From contig NZ_JWJH01000002.1 of NCBI RefSeq assembly GCF_000949865.1, positions 186,001 to 250,000 of the forward strand: a DNA stretch of 64,000 bases. The letters are read 5' to 3'. Position numbers and translations under genes: made by a program. The DNA comes from Rhizobium nepotum 39/7 (GTDB taxonomy: Bacteria > Pseudomonadota > Alphaproteobacteria > Rhizobiales > Rhizobiaceae). This document shows, piece by piece, positions 8,490-16,189 of this stretch (position 1 is the stretch's first letter; each line of letters opens with the position of its first letter). The notes beneath the pieces were generated by a model. The model saw only the letters and a list, made by a program, of their open reading frames with translations. It did no database searches and was not told the origin of the DNA.

Positions 8490-8831
8490 ATGGCTCAGAC
8501 AAAACTGAATGTTGTCGAAGATTCGATCGAAAACCAGATTGCCGAGTTGCGCTCGCAAATTTCGTCTCTCTCCAAATCCGTTTCCGCCCGCGCGGAGGGT
8601 GTCGGTGAGGATGCGTCGGAATTTCTGGATGAGGCGCGTGGCCGCGTTCGCAAGGCAGCGCATAATGTCCGCGCCCAGGGCCAGAATGTCGTGGAGGCGG
8701 TCAAGGAAAACCCAGGCACCGCAACCTCGCTGCTGACGATCGTCGGCGCACTCGGTTTCGCGATCGGTTATGCGATCGGCTCCGGTTCGCAGCAAAGCTC
8801 CTCGAATAGCAGCCTTTATCGCTGGCGTTGA
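8490..8831 (+). CDS. DUF883 (ElaB/YqjD-like) membrane-anchored stress protein
   Basis: 113 residues from the ATG at 8490. The first 75 residues are amphipathic helix (ENQIAELRSQISSLSKSVSA ... VRKAAHNVRAQGQNVVEAVK), followed by PGTATSLLTIVGALGFAIGY, a single C-terminal membrane segment, and a short RWR tail. This is the layout of ElaB/YqjD proteins, which in E. coli sit in the inner membrane, bind ribosomes and respond to stationary phase. An EcfG-type promoter directly upstream supports stress control. A perfect hairpin follows at 8855. The longer frame from 8328 runs through the tRNA flank and is not used. Confidence 0.85.
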   Translation: MAQTKLNVVEDSIENQIAELRSQISSLSKSVSARAEGVGEDASEFLDEARGRVRKAAHNVRAQGQNVVEAVKENPGTATSLLTIVGALGFAIGYAIGSGSQQSSSNSSLYRWR

Positions 8832-8854
8832 TCGCCGCTTATAAAGACCGTATC

Positions 8855-8886
8855 CAGGCAAGGCGGGACGCATTCCGCCTTGCCTG
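8855..8886 (+). terminator. strong hairpin after the DUF883 gene
   Basis: CAGGCAAGGCGG (8855-8866) pairs perfectly with CCGCCTTGCCTG (8875-8886) around an 8-base loop, 23 bases after the stop codon. There is only a weak T content after it, so termination strength is uncertain. It also shows that a TTG start at 8880 for the next gene is unlikely. Confidence 0.65.
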
Positions 8887-8924
8887 TTCGCATTGATTTC
8901 AAGGACACGAAAACGGGGGGCGGA

Positions 8925-9101
8925 ATGCTGTTCAGTGACGATCTTGAAGAGGCATTGTCGGATTTTGCGAGAGATCACGGCATCGACAGGGATGAGGCCA
9001 TCCAGCGCATCATCCGCGCCGCCCTTATAAATACGGGTTATCTCGCCTCCGGCGAAGAAGGCATTCCGCCGGAAAAGCTGAACGCCAGCAACGACGATTG
9101 A
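8925..9101 (+). CDS. small hypothetical protein, possible DNA-binding helix pair
   Basis: 58 residues (MLFSDDLEEALSDFARDHGI DRDEAIQRIIRAALINTGYL ...). The ATG at 8925 has a GGGGGGCGG stretch just upstream. The DRDEAIQRIIRAAL helix pair resembles the helices of ribbon-helix-helix proteins, though no clear N-terminal beta strand precedes it, so the function is unknown. It ends 2 bases before the convergent aldolase gene. A TTG start at 8880 would place the start inside a terminator stem. Confidence 0.6.
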   Translation: MLFSDDLEEALSDFARDHGIDRDEAIQRIIRAALINTGYLASGEEGIPPEKLNASNDD

Positions 9102-9103
9102 GT

Positions 9104-9904
9104 TTAATAGCCGGATTTCGCCGGTGCGGGCGCTGCCCCACCCTTGTAGCGGGCGGAGAGAGAACGCAGCGTGTTGGCGAACTCCGTCACATCCGCGCCG
9201 ACCGCAACGAAAGACGCGCCGAGTTCCAGATAACGGCGATTGAAGGTCTCGTTGAAGGTCAGGATACCGGCGGCCTTGCCGGCTGCGACGATCTTGACGA
9301 TAGCGGCTTCGATCACCGCCTGCACTTCCGGCTCATCCAGCCTGCCGAGATAGCCCATATCCGCCGCCAGATCGGCCGGGCCGATAAAGACGCCATCCAC
9401 GCCCTCCACCGCCAGGATATTGTCGAGATCGTCGATTGCGGCCCGCGTTTCGGCCTGCACCAGCAGACACACGCTGTCGGAGGCGCTTTCCGCATAATCC
9501 GAGATGGTGTTGAAGGCTGACGCGCGGGCAACGGCCGCCCCCATGCCACGAATGCCGCGTGGCGGATAATGCATTGCGCTGACCAAACCTTCAGCCTGAT
9601 CAGCCGAATCGACCATCGGCACCAGAAGCGTGCGCGCGCCCGCGTCCAGCAGTTGCTTGATCATCCAGCTTTCGCCGACAGGCACGCGCACCACCGGTTC
9701 CGCCGGTGAGGTGGCAAGCGCCCGCAACTGGTCGATGATGCTGCGCAGATCGTTCGGCCCGTGCTCGCCATCTATCACCAGCCAGTCGAACCCGGCCGTT
9801 CCGGCGATTTCCGCCGTGATGGCCTCGCCCATATCCAGCCAGAGGCCAATTTGCGGCTTACCCGCGTGAATGGCGGTTTTGAAACGGTTTTCGGGAGCGG
9901 GCAT
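9104..9904 (-). CDS. HpcH/HpaI family class II aldolase
   Basis: 266 residues. Contains GFDWLVIDGEHGPNDLRS near the N-terminus, VRVPVGESWMIKQLLDAGA, GIRGMG, VQAETRAAIDDLDNI with the metal-binding Glu, and VFIGPADLAADMGY with the metal-binding Asp. These are the marks of metal-dependent pyruvate aldolases such as HpaI and 2-keto-3-deoxy-L-rhamnonate aldolase. The enzyme splits or forms a 4-hydroxy-2-oxo acid; the aldehyde partner cannot be told from sequence. The start at 9904 has GAGGAAAAC upstream. It follows the FAD reductase by 7 bases and is probably in the same transcript. Confidence 0.9.
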   Translation of the reverse strand: MPAPENRFKTAIHAGKPQIGLWLDMGEAITAEIAGTAGFDWLVIDGEHGPNDLRSIIDQLRALATSPAEPVVRVPVGESWMIKQLLDAGARTLLVPMVDSADQAEGLVSAMHYPPRGIRGMGAAVARASAFNTISDYAESASDSVCLLVQAETRAAIDDLDNILAVEGVDGVFIGPADLAADMGYLGRLDEPEVQAVIEAAIVKIVAAGKAAGILTFNETFNRRYLELGASFVAVGADVTEFANTLRSLSARYKGGAAPAPAKSGY

Positions 9905-9911
9905 GTTTTCC

Positions 9912-11129
9912 TCAGGAGAGCAGTAATTTCAGATCGGCGGACAGGTCCGCCAGGATGGCGCGATCCGGCTCGGCGCCGGTATCGAGCAGCTTCTTGCCGG
10001 CAACATAGGCCTTGGCGTCGTTGACGGCGTCGACGGCCACGAAGCGCCCGTCGCGGAAATACCAGACCGACCAGCTGCCTTCGCGCGGGCCGGATCTAAG
10101 AACCGTCTCGTCGTAACCGAGATTGAAACCGGCGATCTGCAGCTTCACCTCGTATTGATCCGACCAGAACCATGGCTTGGCGTCATAGGCGACATCGGCG
10201 CCAGCGAGAACCAGAGCGGCGGCCTCGGCCTGATCGACCGCGTTCTGCACCGATTCGAGGCGCACATGTTCGCCCCGCCACGGCAGCAGCGCGCAATCGC
10301 CCACCGCATGAATGTCCTTGTCGGAACTGCGGGTATAGCCATCCACCACGATGCCATTGCCGACATCGAGGCCCGATTCGCGGGCAAGGCGGTCGTTCGG
10401 GGTTACGCCAATGCCGACGATGGCAAAATCGATATTGAGCACCGAACCGTCCGAAAGCTCGGCGGCGGCCACCCGGCCTTCCATGCCGACAAGCCGCACG
10501 AGGCCGGTCTTTTCGCGGATGGAGACGCCGTGCGCCTGATGGATATCGCGCATGATATCGGCGGTTTCCTTCGCCGCGACGCGCTGGAGAATGCGGTCAG
10601 CCATTTCGATGAGCGTGACCTCGAGACCGAGCTTGCGGGCGACGGCGGCCGCTTCCAGGCCGATATAACCGCCGCCGATCACCAGCAGCCTGCGGCCGGG
10701 TTTCATCTCCTCGATCAGCAGGTCGGCATCGCGCTTGTCGCGAACGGTCAAAACCCCTTCGAGATCGCCGCCAATGCTGGCGGGCAGAAGGCGGGGCGCT
10801 GCCCCGGTCGCCAGCACCAGCTTGTCGTAGGAAAGGGTGCTGCCATCCTGCATGCGCACGGATTTGGCGGCGCGGTCGATCTCCTCAACCCAGGTGGAGA
10901 GCCGGATATCGACATTGTTTTCCGCGTACCATTCCTCCGGCCGGAACATCAGCCGGTCGAATGTCATCTCGCCGAGAAGGTATTTTTTCGAGAGCGGCGG
11001 CCGCTGATAGGGATAGGCGTCCTCGGAGCCGATGATGGTGATGGCGCGTTCGTCCTTCAGCGCCCTGAGCTTTGCCGCCAGCGCGAAAGCGGCCTGCCCC
11101 GCCCCGACGATTACCAGCCTTCCCGTCAC
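9912..11129 (-). CDS. FAD-dependent NAD(P)H:ferredoxin/rubredoxin reductase
   Basis: 405 residues from a GTG at 11129, which has GGGAGTGG upstream and opens directly into RLVIVGAGQAAFALAAKL, the N-terminal FAD-binding GxGxxG. A second Rossmann motif, LLVIGGGYIGLEAAAVARKL, binds NAD(P)H, and IHAVGDCA near residue 280 binds the FAD ribityl chain. The C-terminal 75 residues match the reductase domain found in putidaredoxin reductase-like enzymes. It would pass electrons from NAD(P)H to a small iron-sulfur protein, but no ferredoxin or oxygenase gene is next to it, so the partner is unknown. Its coupling to the aldolase suggests a catabolic role. Confidence 0.88.
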   Translation of the reverse strand: MTGRLVIVGAGQAAFALAAKLRALKDERAITIIGSEDAYPYQRPPLSKKYLLGEMTFDRLMFRPEEWYAENNVDIRLSTWVEEIDRAAKSVRMQDGSTLSYDKLVLATGAAPRLLPASIGGDLEGVLTVRDKRDADLLIEEMKPGRRLLVIGGGYIGLEAAAVARKLGLEVTLIEMADRILQRVAAKETADIMRDIHQAHGVSIREKTGLVRLVGMEGRVAAAELSDGSVLNIDFAIVGIGVTPNDRLARESGLDVGNGIVVDGYTRSSDKDIHAVGDCALLPWRGEHVRLESVQNAVDQAEAAALVLAGADVAYDAKPWFWSDQYEVKLQIAGFNLGYDETVLRSGPREGSWSVWYFRDGRFVAVDAVNDAKAYVAGKKLLDTGAEPDRAILADLSADLKLLLS

Positions 11130-11459
11130 AGTCCACTCCCAGAACAATCGCCAAGCGGCCGATCCTGCCGCACCTCGCGAAGCCATATTGCAGGATCAGG
11201 CGTAACGCCAAGTACGGCCCGCGTCAACCGCGCAGCGACGCCAGCCCGGTGCAAGCATGACACATTATCAGCACAGACTGCGACACCCCTGCAACCGGAC
11301 GGAGCCGAGCGCATTTCCCTGAAGGGAAACATCGGCTTGCGAAAGGCGATCTGGCCCATGTCGAGACGGACAACAGACAATTGCGCGGATTTCCTTCACC
11401 CATCGGCAAGGAAGCGGCGTTAAAATCGGCACTAGGAAAAGGCAATCCGGGAGGTTGTC
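11130..11459. other. divergent intergenic region
   Basis: 330 bases between the reductase and the PilZ gene, holding the promoters of both. The PilZ gene has a good GGGAGG site before its ATG. I see no palindromic operator or repeat. Confidence 0.45.
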
Positions 11460-11807
11460 ATGGCTTTACATATGAATCCCCATCAAAGCGTCCCTGAGGG
11501 CGAGCAGTATGAGAAATTTCAGATCGACCGGCCCGGCAAGATCACCTTCATCGGGCATCATCTCAGCGCGAAGGACACCATGCGCTGCCTCGTGCGAACC
11601 ATCTCCCTTTATGGCGCGGAGCTTGAGGTCAGCCCGCATCTGGAGATGCCCGTCAATTTCTATCTGGAAATTCTCGGCATCCGCGACGAGATCGGCTGCA
11701 CGCTGATCCGCCGGGAGGAAGAAAAGGTCACCATCGGCTTTAACATGCTGATCGATGCGGAGTTCCTGCACCATGTGCGCCGGCTGAGCTTCGAGACCAG
11801 CGTCTGA
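11460..11807 (+). CDS. PilZ-like domain protein
   Basis: 115 residues with a strong GGGAGG ribosome site. The order is a short N-terminus, then DTMRCLVRTISLYGAELEV, where R46, S50 and G53 stand where PilZ domains have their D/NxSxxG element, then a strand region with LEMPVNFYLEI and CTLIRREEEKVTIGF. The size and strand pattern fit a stand-alone PilZ protein, a fold that often binds cyclic di-GMP. The classical RxxxR at the start of PilZ is not obvious, so nucleotide binding is not assured. Monocistronic by position. Confidence 0.65.
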   Translation: MALHMNPHQSVPEGEQYEKFQIDRPGKITFIGHHLSAKDTMRCLVRTISLYGAELEVSPHLEMPVNFYLEILGIRDEIGCTLIRREEEKVTIGFNMLIDAEFLHHVRRLSFETSV

Positions 11808-11895
11808 CGCCTACGAAATCCAGCTCAGAGAATGCGGCTGCGCAGTGGCGGGAGGCCGCCACAACGCCTTATGACAGTCCAGACGTTTGGATCTG

Positions 11896-11951
11896 CCGCC
11901 CTGCTCTTTCGACTGACTGCAATCGTAGCCGGAGGTCGAAAGTCAGGGCGG
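11896..11951. terminator. long inverted repeat between convergent genes
   Basis: CCGCCCTG (11896-11903) pairs with CAGGGCGG (11944-11951), and the inner TTTCGAC (11907-11913) with GTCGAAA (11935-11941). It sits between the ends of the PilZ gene and the ZIP transporter gene and probably ends transcription from one or both sides. There is no clear T run. Confidence 0.55.
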
Positions 11952-11957
11952 CCGTTA

Positions 11958-13151
11958 TCATATCTTCACGACCGCCGCCGTGACGTACATGAACAATACG
12001 CCTGCCGCGAGGCCGCTAAGGACGGCTGGAGACAACGACAGCGAAGCAACGTCCCGGCCGTTGGTGCGGGCCATATAGGCTGCGACCTCGACGATAACCT
12101 GCAGGATGGCTCCCGCCCCGATGGCAAGCGCGAAGGCTGTCCAATGCGGCGCATAAGCGAGGCTGCCGAGCCACATGCCGAACACAGCCGGGCCGCCGGC
12201 CAGCAGGGTCAGTCCGGCGAAGACCCACAATGACGGCCGCTTTTTGAGAATCGGCGCGGCAATGCCGATGCCTTCGGTGACGTTGTGGATCGCAAAGCCC
12301 AGCACGAGGAAAGCGCCCAGCCCCGCAGAGCCTGCCGCAAAGGCCGCGCCGATCGCCAGCCCTTCGCCGAAATTGTGCAGGCCGATGCCGAGCGCGATAT
12401 AGGTGGCGAGCGCCAGCCCGGTGGGCGTGCCATGCCGGCGGCCGACCGCCATCAGGACCAGGAAGGCCGCAAAAGCGCCGAGCACGACCACAACCCGACC
12501 CTGGAAAAGCGCGGCCGTCTCACCGGCGATTTCCAACGCCTCTTCCGTCATATCGACGAGAAGATAGAGCAGCAGGCCGATCGTCAGCGCCAGAAGGAAA
12601 TTCATGCCGCCCTGGCCGACATTGCGCAGGGCAGGATAGAACATCAGGCCGATCGCGACCGGCATGACCCCGACGATGATGCCGATCAGCGTCTGGGTCC
12701 AGAGTTGCCCCGATGTCGCGGTGGGGGTCGGCACCGCCACGGCGATTTTATGATCGAAACTGGTGCCGGAATTGGTCACGACGCGAACGGCGTGGGCATC
12801 GGCGAGATTCCACGGAAAATCGACATTGAGCCAGGCGGACGAACCCCTTGGAATTTCGCCCGGAGGTGATTGGGTGAATGTCCAGTAGGCGGCATCCACC
12901 TGCACCTGGGCGATCGTCATCGGTTCCGAACCACCGGCCCGAACCAGCAATTGCAGGCCCTTGTCGTTGAGGATCGTACGCTCGAAGGTCAGGTTCTCGA
13001 CGGGCGGCGCGCCGTTGTCGAGCCGTCCGAGCGGATCGGCGACGAAAATCCAGGCGATGGCGGCGGCGAGCACCAGAAGCGGCAGGGCGATCCAGACCAG
13101 GGTAATGCCGGAACGGGCGGGTGCGGTTGTTTTCGTTTCCATGACATTCAT
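11958..13151 (-). CDS. ZIP-family metal permease with an extracytoplasmic N-terminal domain
   Basis: 397 residues from the ATG at 13151, whose ATGA overlaps the stop of the oxidase gene, implying translational coupling. After one membrane helix (residues about 18-37) comes a soluble stretch of about 120 residues (DNGAPPVENLTFERTILNDK ...), beta-rich in appearance, then a ZIP-type bundle. The bundle has the metal-site motifs GLHNFGEGLAIGAA and IHNVTEGIGIA. ZIP proteins move divalent metals (Zn, Fe, Mn) into the cytoplasm. The N-terminal domain is not part of ordinary bacterial ZIPs and faces the same side as the exported oxidase. The metal cannot be told from sequence. Confidence 0.88.
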   Translation of the reverse strand: MNVMETKTTAPARSGITLVWIALPLLVLAAAIAWIFVADPLGRLDNGAPPVENLTFERTILNDKGLQLLVRAGGSEPMTIAQVQVDAAYWTFTQSPPGEIPRGSSAWLNVDFPWNLADAHAVRVVTNSGTSFDHKIAVAVPTPTATSGQLWTQTLIGIIVGVMPVAIGLMFYPALRNVGQGGMNFLLALTIGLLLYLLVDMTEEALEIAGETAALFQGRVVVVLGAFAAFLVLMAVGRRHGTPTGLALATYIALGIGLHNFGEGLAIGAAFAAGSAGLGAFLVLGFAIHNVTEGIGIAAPILKKRPSLWVFAGLTLLAGGPAVFGMWLGSLAYAPHWTAFALAIGAGAILQVIVEVAAYMARTNGRDVASLSLSPAVLSGLAAGVLFMYVTAAVVKI

Positions 13152-14308
13152 GACAGCTTCTCCACGACGTCGAACATGCCCATCCAGCCGAGTTCGGTGA
13201 ATTCGGTCTGGTGGGGGTGGAACATATAGAGCCCGGGTTCGTGCTCGGCGAAGGTGAATTCCAGAATGCCGCGTTCCGCCTGGCACTGGGTAATGAGGTC
13301 GACAGTCTGCAATGTCGGCGTCAACGTCGTGCCCTGATTGAAGTAGTTGAAGAAATTCGCATGCAGGTGGAACGAGTTGATCGGATCGAACTCCAGCACG
13401 TTGACGAGATAGATGCGCACCGGCTTCGAGCGGAGAATTTTGATCGGCTTTTTGGCGAAGGCATGCGCGACGGTGTTAACGGCGTAGAACTCGTTGTCCT
13501 CGTCGAAATTGGTGTCGAAGGCGTTCGATACCATCACCATTTCCTGCCAGCCCGCGTTTTCCGGTGTGCCGAGCAGGCGCGAGCGCGCGACATCGGCGTG
13601 TTCGGGATGCCGGTCCGGATCGGGATCGATGATGAAGGCGCCATACATGCCCTTGTGCATGTGCCGGCGCAGCGGCACGTTGTGGCAATGATACAGGTGG
13701 CAGCCGAAAGGCTTGGCGTCGAATTCGTAGGTGAATTCGCCGCCCGGATCGACCATGCCCGGCGTGCCGGGAATGCCGTCCATCCGCGCCGAATGGATGC
13801 CGTGGAAATGCAGGGAATGCGGGTGGGAACCGTAATTCTTGAAGTTTACCCGGATACGGTCGCCTTCCTTGGCGCGCAGCGCCGGCCCCGGTACGCGGCC
13901 ATTATAGGTCCAGGCCGGAAACATGACGCCGGGAGCGATCTCGATGTCCTTGTCCTCGGCGGTAATCTCGAAAGTGCGAAGGGTGCGCCCGTCAGCGGTG
14001 CGCTCCACCGTGCCGGTCTCCCAATCCGTCAGCATCTCGTGGGGATCGAAGCCGTTGGTTTCGGAGTTAACCTCGCCGACCGTCATCATCGATCCATGCG
14101 CGCCGTGGGATATAGTGGCGCTATCGCCCGGAGCGGCGGCCGGCTTTGCCCCGTGGTCTGAATGCGCGGTCTGGCCGGAGGCGTTCGTTGCCAGAAGCGC
14201 ACCTCCGCCCGCAGCGACCAGCCCCCCGGCGAGTAATCCTCTACGACTGACCAGTTCGCTCGCAGGCCGCGTCGGTGCCTTTTTCTCCATTTGAGACTTT
14301 CTTTCCAT
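13148..14308 (-). CDS. exported two-domain multicopper oxidase
   Basis: 386 residues. The N-terminus has a twin-arginine signal (SRRGLLAGG, residues 21-29), so it is exported folded with its copper. Copper ligands are visible in order: HSLHFHG (164-170); YHCHN with H207-C208-H209 followed by H216 and M221; SFHLHANFF (312-320); and MFHPHQTEF (362-370). The blue-copper Cys lies in the first domain, and the second domain has HPH where three-domain oxidases have HCH. This resembles two-domain oxidases and nitrite reductases. A His/Met-rich stretch after the signal (residues 49-75) may bind copper. It probably oxidises a metal ion for, or around, the ZIP permease downstream. The start may be M7 at 14290. 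Confidence 0.88.
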   Translation of the reverse strand: MERKSQMEKKAPTRPASELVSRRGLLAGGLVAAGGGALLATNASGQTAHSDHGAKPAAAPGDSATISHGAHGSMMTVGEVNSETNGFDPHEMLTDWETGTVERTADGRTLRTFEITAEDKDIEIAPGVMFPAWTYNGRVPGPALRAKEGDRIRVNFKNYGSHPHSLHFHGIHSARMDGIPGTPGMVDPGGEFTYEFDAKPFGCHLYHCHNVPLRRHMHKGMYGAFIIDPDPDRHPEHADVARSRLLGTPENAGWQEMVMVSNAFDTNFDEDNEFYAVNTVAHAFAKKPIKILRSKPVRIYLVNVLEFDPINSFHLHANFFNYFNQGTTLTPTLQTVDLITQCQAERGILEFTFAEHEPGLYMFHPHQTEFTELGWMGMFDVVEKLS

Positions 14309-14357
14309 TTTTTGCAGCGGCTGTTGTCGTGAAAACCACCGACCTTGCGCGCATTAT

Positions 14358-14378
14358 TGCAATTAAGAATTATTTGCA
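14358..14378. promoter_or_regulatory. 21-bp palindromic operator, proximal copy
   Basis: TGCAATTA, 5 bases, TATTTGCA: 7 of 8 arm positions pair. It lies 50 bases upstream of the oxidase start and matches the operator at 14413 in both arms and in the GAAT of the spacer. Fur-family (Mur/Irr) sites in rhizobia are AT-rich palindromes of this general kind, but the regulator is inferred, not shown. Confidence 0.65.
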
Positions 14379-14412
14379 GAATATAACTATACTCACTATT
14401 CCATCCATATTC

Positions 14413-14433
14413 TGCAATTAGGAATTAATTGCA
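14413..14433. promoter_or_regulatory. 21-bp palindromic operator, distal copy
   Basis: TGCAATTA, GGAAT, TAATTGCA: a perfect 8-bp inverted repeat around 5 bases. Its centre is 55 bases from that of the proximal copy, about five helical turns, so two bound dimers would face the same side. The AT-rich stretch between them (TATAAC, TATACT) probably contains the promoter of the oxidase/ZIP operon. Confidence 0.7.
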
Positions 14434-14646
14434 ACAAGCTTTTGCGCGTGGGGCACAATATAATGGCAGTCGATCGTCTCGCCCCAGCGGCTTCCGGCCG
14501 GGCATCTCGATTTTCTACCAAGCGTCATTACAACAGGAGCGCAAATTCCGGCATGAGGGGGTTTCCAAACCGTTGGAAATCTGACTCATTGTGGCAAACT
14601 GCGCTTTGTCAGAACGAGCCTTCCCAACTGCATATCGGATTCAACA

Positions 14647-15759
14647 ATGTCATCCTTTTCACGCCTTACGCCGCTTGCCGTCTCTCTTCCTTCAACCGTT
14701 CCTTTCGTCGGCCCGGAAGCCATCGAGCGCAACCGTGGCCTGAAGGTGCAAGCGCGGATAGGCGCCAATGAAAGCGGCTTCGGCCCCGCCCCCTCCGTGC
14801 TTCTGGCCATGCGGGATGCGGCGGCCGAGACATGGATGTATAGCGATCCGGAGAATTTCGAGCTGAAGGAAGCGCTCGCCATCCACCATGGCGTCTCGCG
14901 CGACAATATTGCCATCGGCTGCGGTGTGGACGGGTTGCTGGGCGAAATCGCAAGGTTGATCGTCGAGCCGGGTACGCCGGTGGTCACGTCGCTCGGCGGT
15001 TATCCCACCTTCAATTACCATGTGAACGGTTTTGGCGGAAAACTCGTGACCACGCCCTATGTCGACGATCACGAGGATCTCGACGGGCTTCTCGATCTGG
15101 TTATCCGGGAAAATGCGCCGCTCGTTTATTTCGCCAATCCAGACAACCCGATGGGAAGCTGGTGGGAGGCAAGCGAGGTCGTGGCTTTTGCCCGCGCGCT
15201 GCCGGAAACCTGCCTGCTCATTCTGGACGAGGCCTATTGCGAAACCGCGCCCGCCAGCGCCGTGCCAGTCATCGATGCGCTCGTCGGCCAGCCGAACATC
15301 CTGCGCATGCGCACCTTCTCGAAAGCCTACGGGCTTGCCGGCGCCCGCGTGGGTTATGCCATCGGCACGCTTGGCAATGTCGAAGCCTTCGACAAGATCC
15401 GCAATCATTTCGGCATGGCGCGCATTTCGGTCGCCGGCGCCTTGGCCGCACTTAGGGATCAGGCCTATCTGCATGAGGTCGTCGGGAAAATTTCAGACGC
15501 GCGCGAGCGTATTTCCGCAATCGCCCGCGACAACGGCTTCTCACCCCTGCCCTCCGCCACCAACTTCGTCACCATCGATTGCCATCGCGACGGCACCTAT
15601 GCCCGCGCCATCGTCGACGGATTGATGGACCATGGCGTGTTCATCCGCATGCCGGGCATTGCCCCGCTCAACCGCTGTGTTCGCGTGAGTGTGGGACCGG
15701 AGGACAAGCTCGATCTTTTCGAGCAGGCTCTGCCGAAGGTCATCAAGGCGCTTGGGTGA
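14647..15759 (+). CDS. PLP-dependent aminotransferase, histidinol-phosphate aminotransferase-like
   Basis: 370 residues. Fold-type I aminotransferase: ARIGANESGFGPAPSVL near the N-terminus, YFANPDNPMGSWW (the NPxNPxG equivalent), LILDEAYCE with the PLP-binding Asp, and RTFSKAYGLAGARVGYAIG with the Schiff-base Lys. These fit the HisC/CobC branch. No histidine or cobalamin genes surround it, so it may be a second HisC acting on histidinol phosphate or an aromatic amino acid. It lies divergent from the oxidase operon and 214 bases beyond the distal operator. No strong ribosome site precedes the ATG. Confidence 0.88.
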   Translation: MSSFSRLTPLAVSLPSTVPFVGPEAIERNRGLKVQARIGANESGFGPAPSVLLAMRDAAAETWMYSDPENFELKEALAIHHGVSRDNIAIGCGVDGLLGEIARLIVEPGTPVVTSLGGYPTFNYHVNGFGGKLVTTPYVDDHEDLDGLLDLVIRENAPLVYFANPDNPMGSWWEASEVVAFARALPETCLLILDEAYCETAPASAVPVIDALVGQPNILRMRTFSKAYGLAGARVGYAIGTLGNVEAFDKIRNHFGMARISVAGALAALRDQAYLHEVVGKISDARERISAIARDNGFSPLPSATNFVTIDCHRDGTYARAIVDGLMDHGVFIRMPGIAPLNRCVRVSVGPEDKLDLFEQALPKVIKALG

Positions 15760-15779
15760 AGTTTAGTACCTCCCGTTCC

Positions 15780-15891
15780 GTCATTCCGGCCTCGAACCGG
15801 AATCCAGCGTGATCAAGTCCTTGATCACGAAAGACTCTTTCACGGCGTAGACGCGCCGTGGCTGGATGCCGGATCAGGTCCGGCATGACGG
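15780..15891. repeat. intergenic mosaic palindromic element, family A copy 2
   Basis: Ends GTCATTCCGG ... CCGGCATGAC form terminal hairpins. The inner stem GTGATCAAG / CTTGATCAC and the third stem CACGGCG / CGCCGTG have different bases from copies 1 and 3 but still pair. The loops around AAGTCCTT and AGACG are constant. It follows the aminotransferase stop by 20 bases. Confidence 0.8.
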
Positions 15892-16189
15892 AGAACAACA
15901 GTACTCCGATGAGTCTGTGGCATCAGTTCAAGCTGAACGTCGGGTGCTGTAAAGATGATTCAACGCCCTCCCGCAAACCACTGTTCGCGAATCGTTTTCC
16001 AGCAACCGATATCGCCAAACATAAGAAAACCGCGCCGGCCTTGTTCCTGCCGGTCGCGGTTTGATGTGTCAGCGCAAAAGCTTCTTTTCAGAAACCCTCG
16101 CCGCATTCCCCTTCGGGTTTACTTTCGTTTGCACCGGTCTTCGGGACTGGAGGGAACCGGACCGGAAATTCTATCGCGGATGCGGTGCT
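15892..16189. other. intergenic sequence without a gene
   Basis: About 300 bases between the family A repeat and the end of the Sel1-repeat gene. I see a weak AAACCGCG...CGCGGTTT hairpin around 16028-16063 that could end transcription from the Sel1 gene. No coding signal. Confidence 0.4.

Noticed and set aside
8880..8924. TTG start for the small protein at 8925
   Set aside because: It lies in the right arm of the hairpin at 8855-8886 and has no ribosome site, while ATG 8925 has one.
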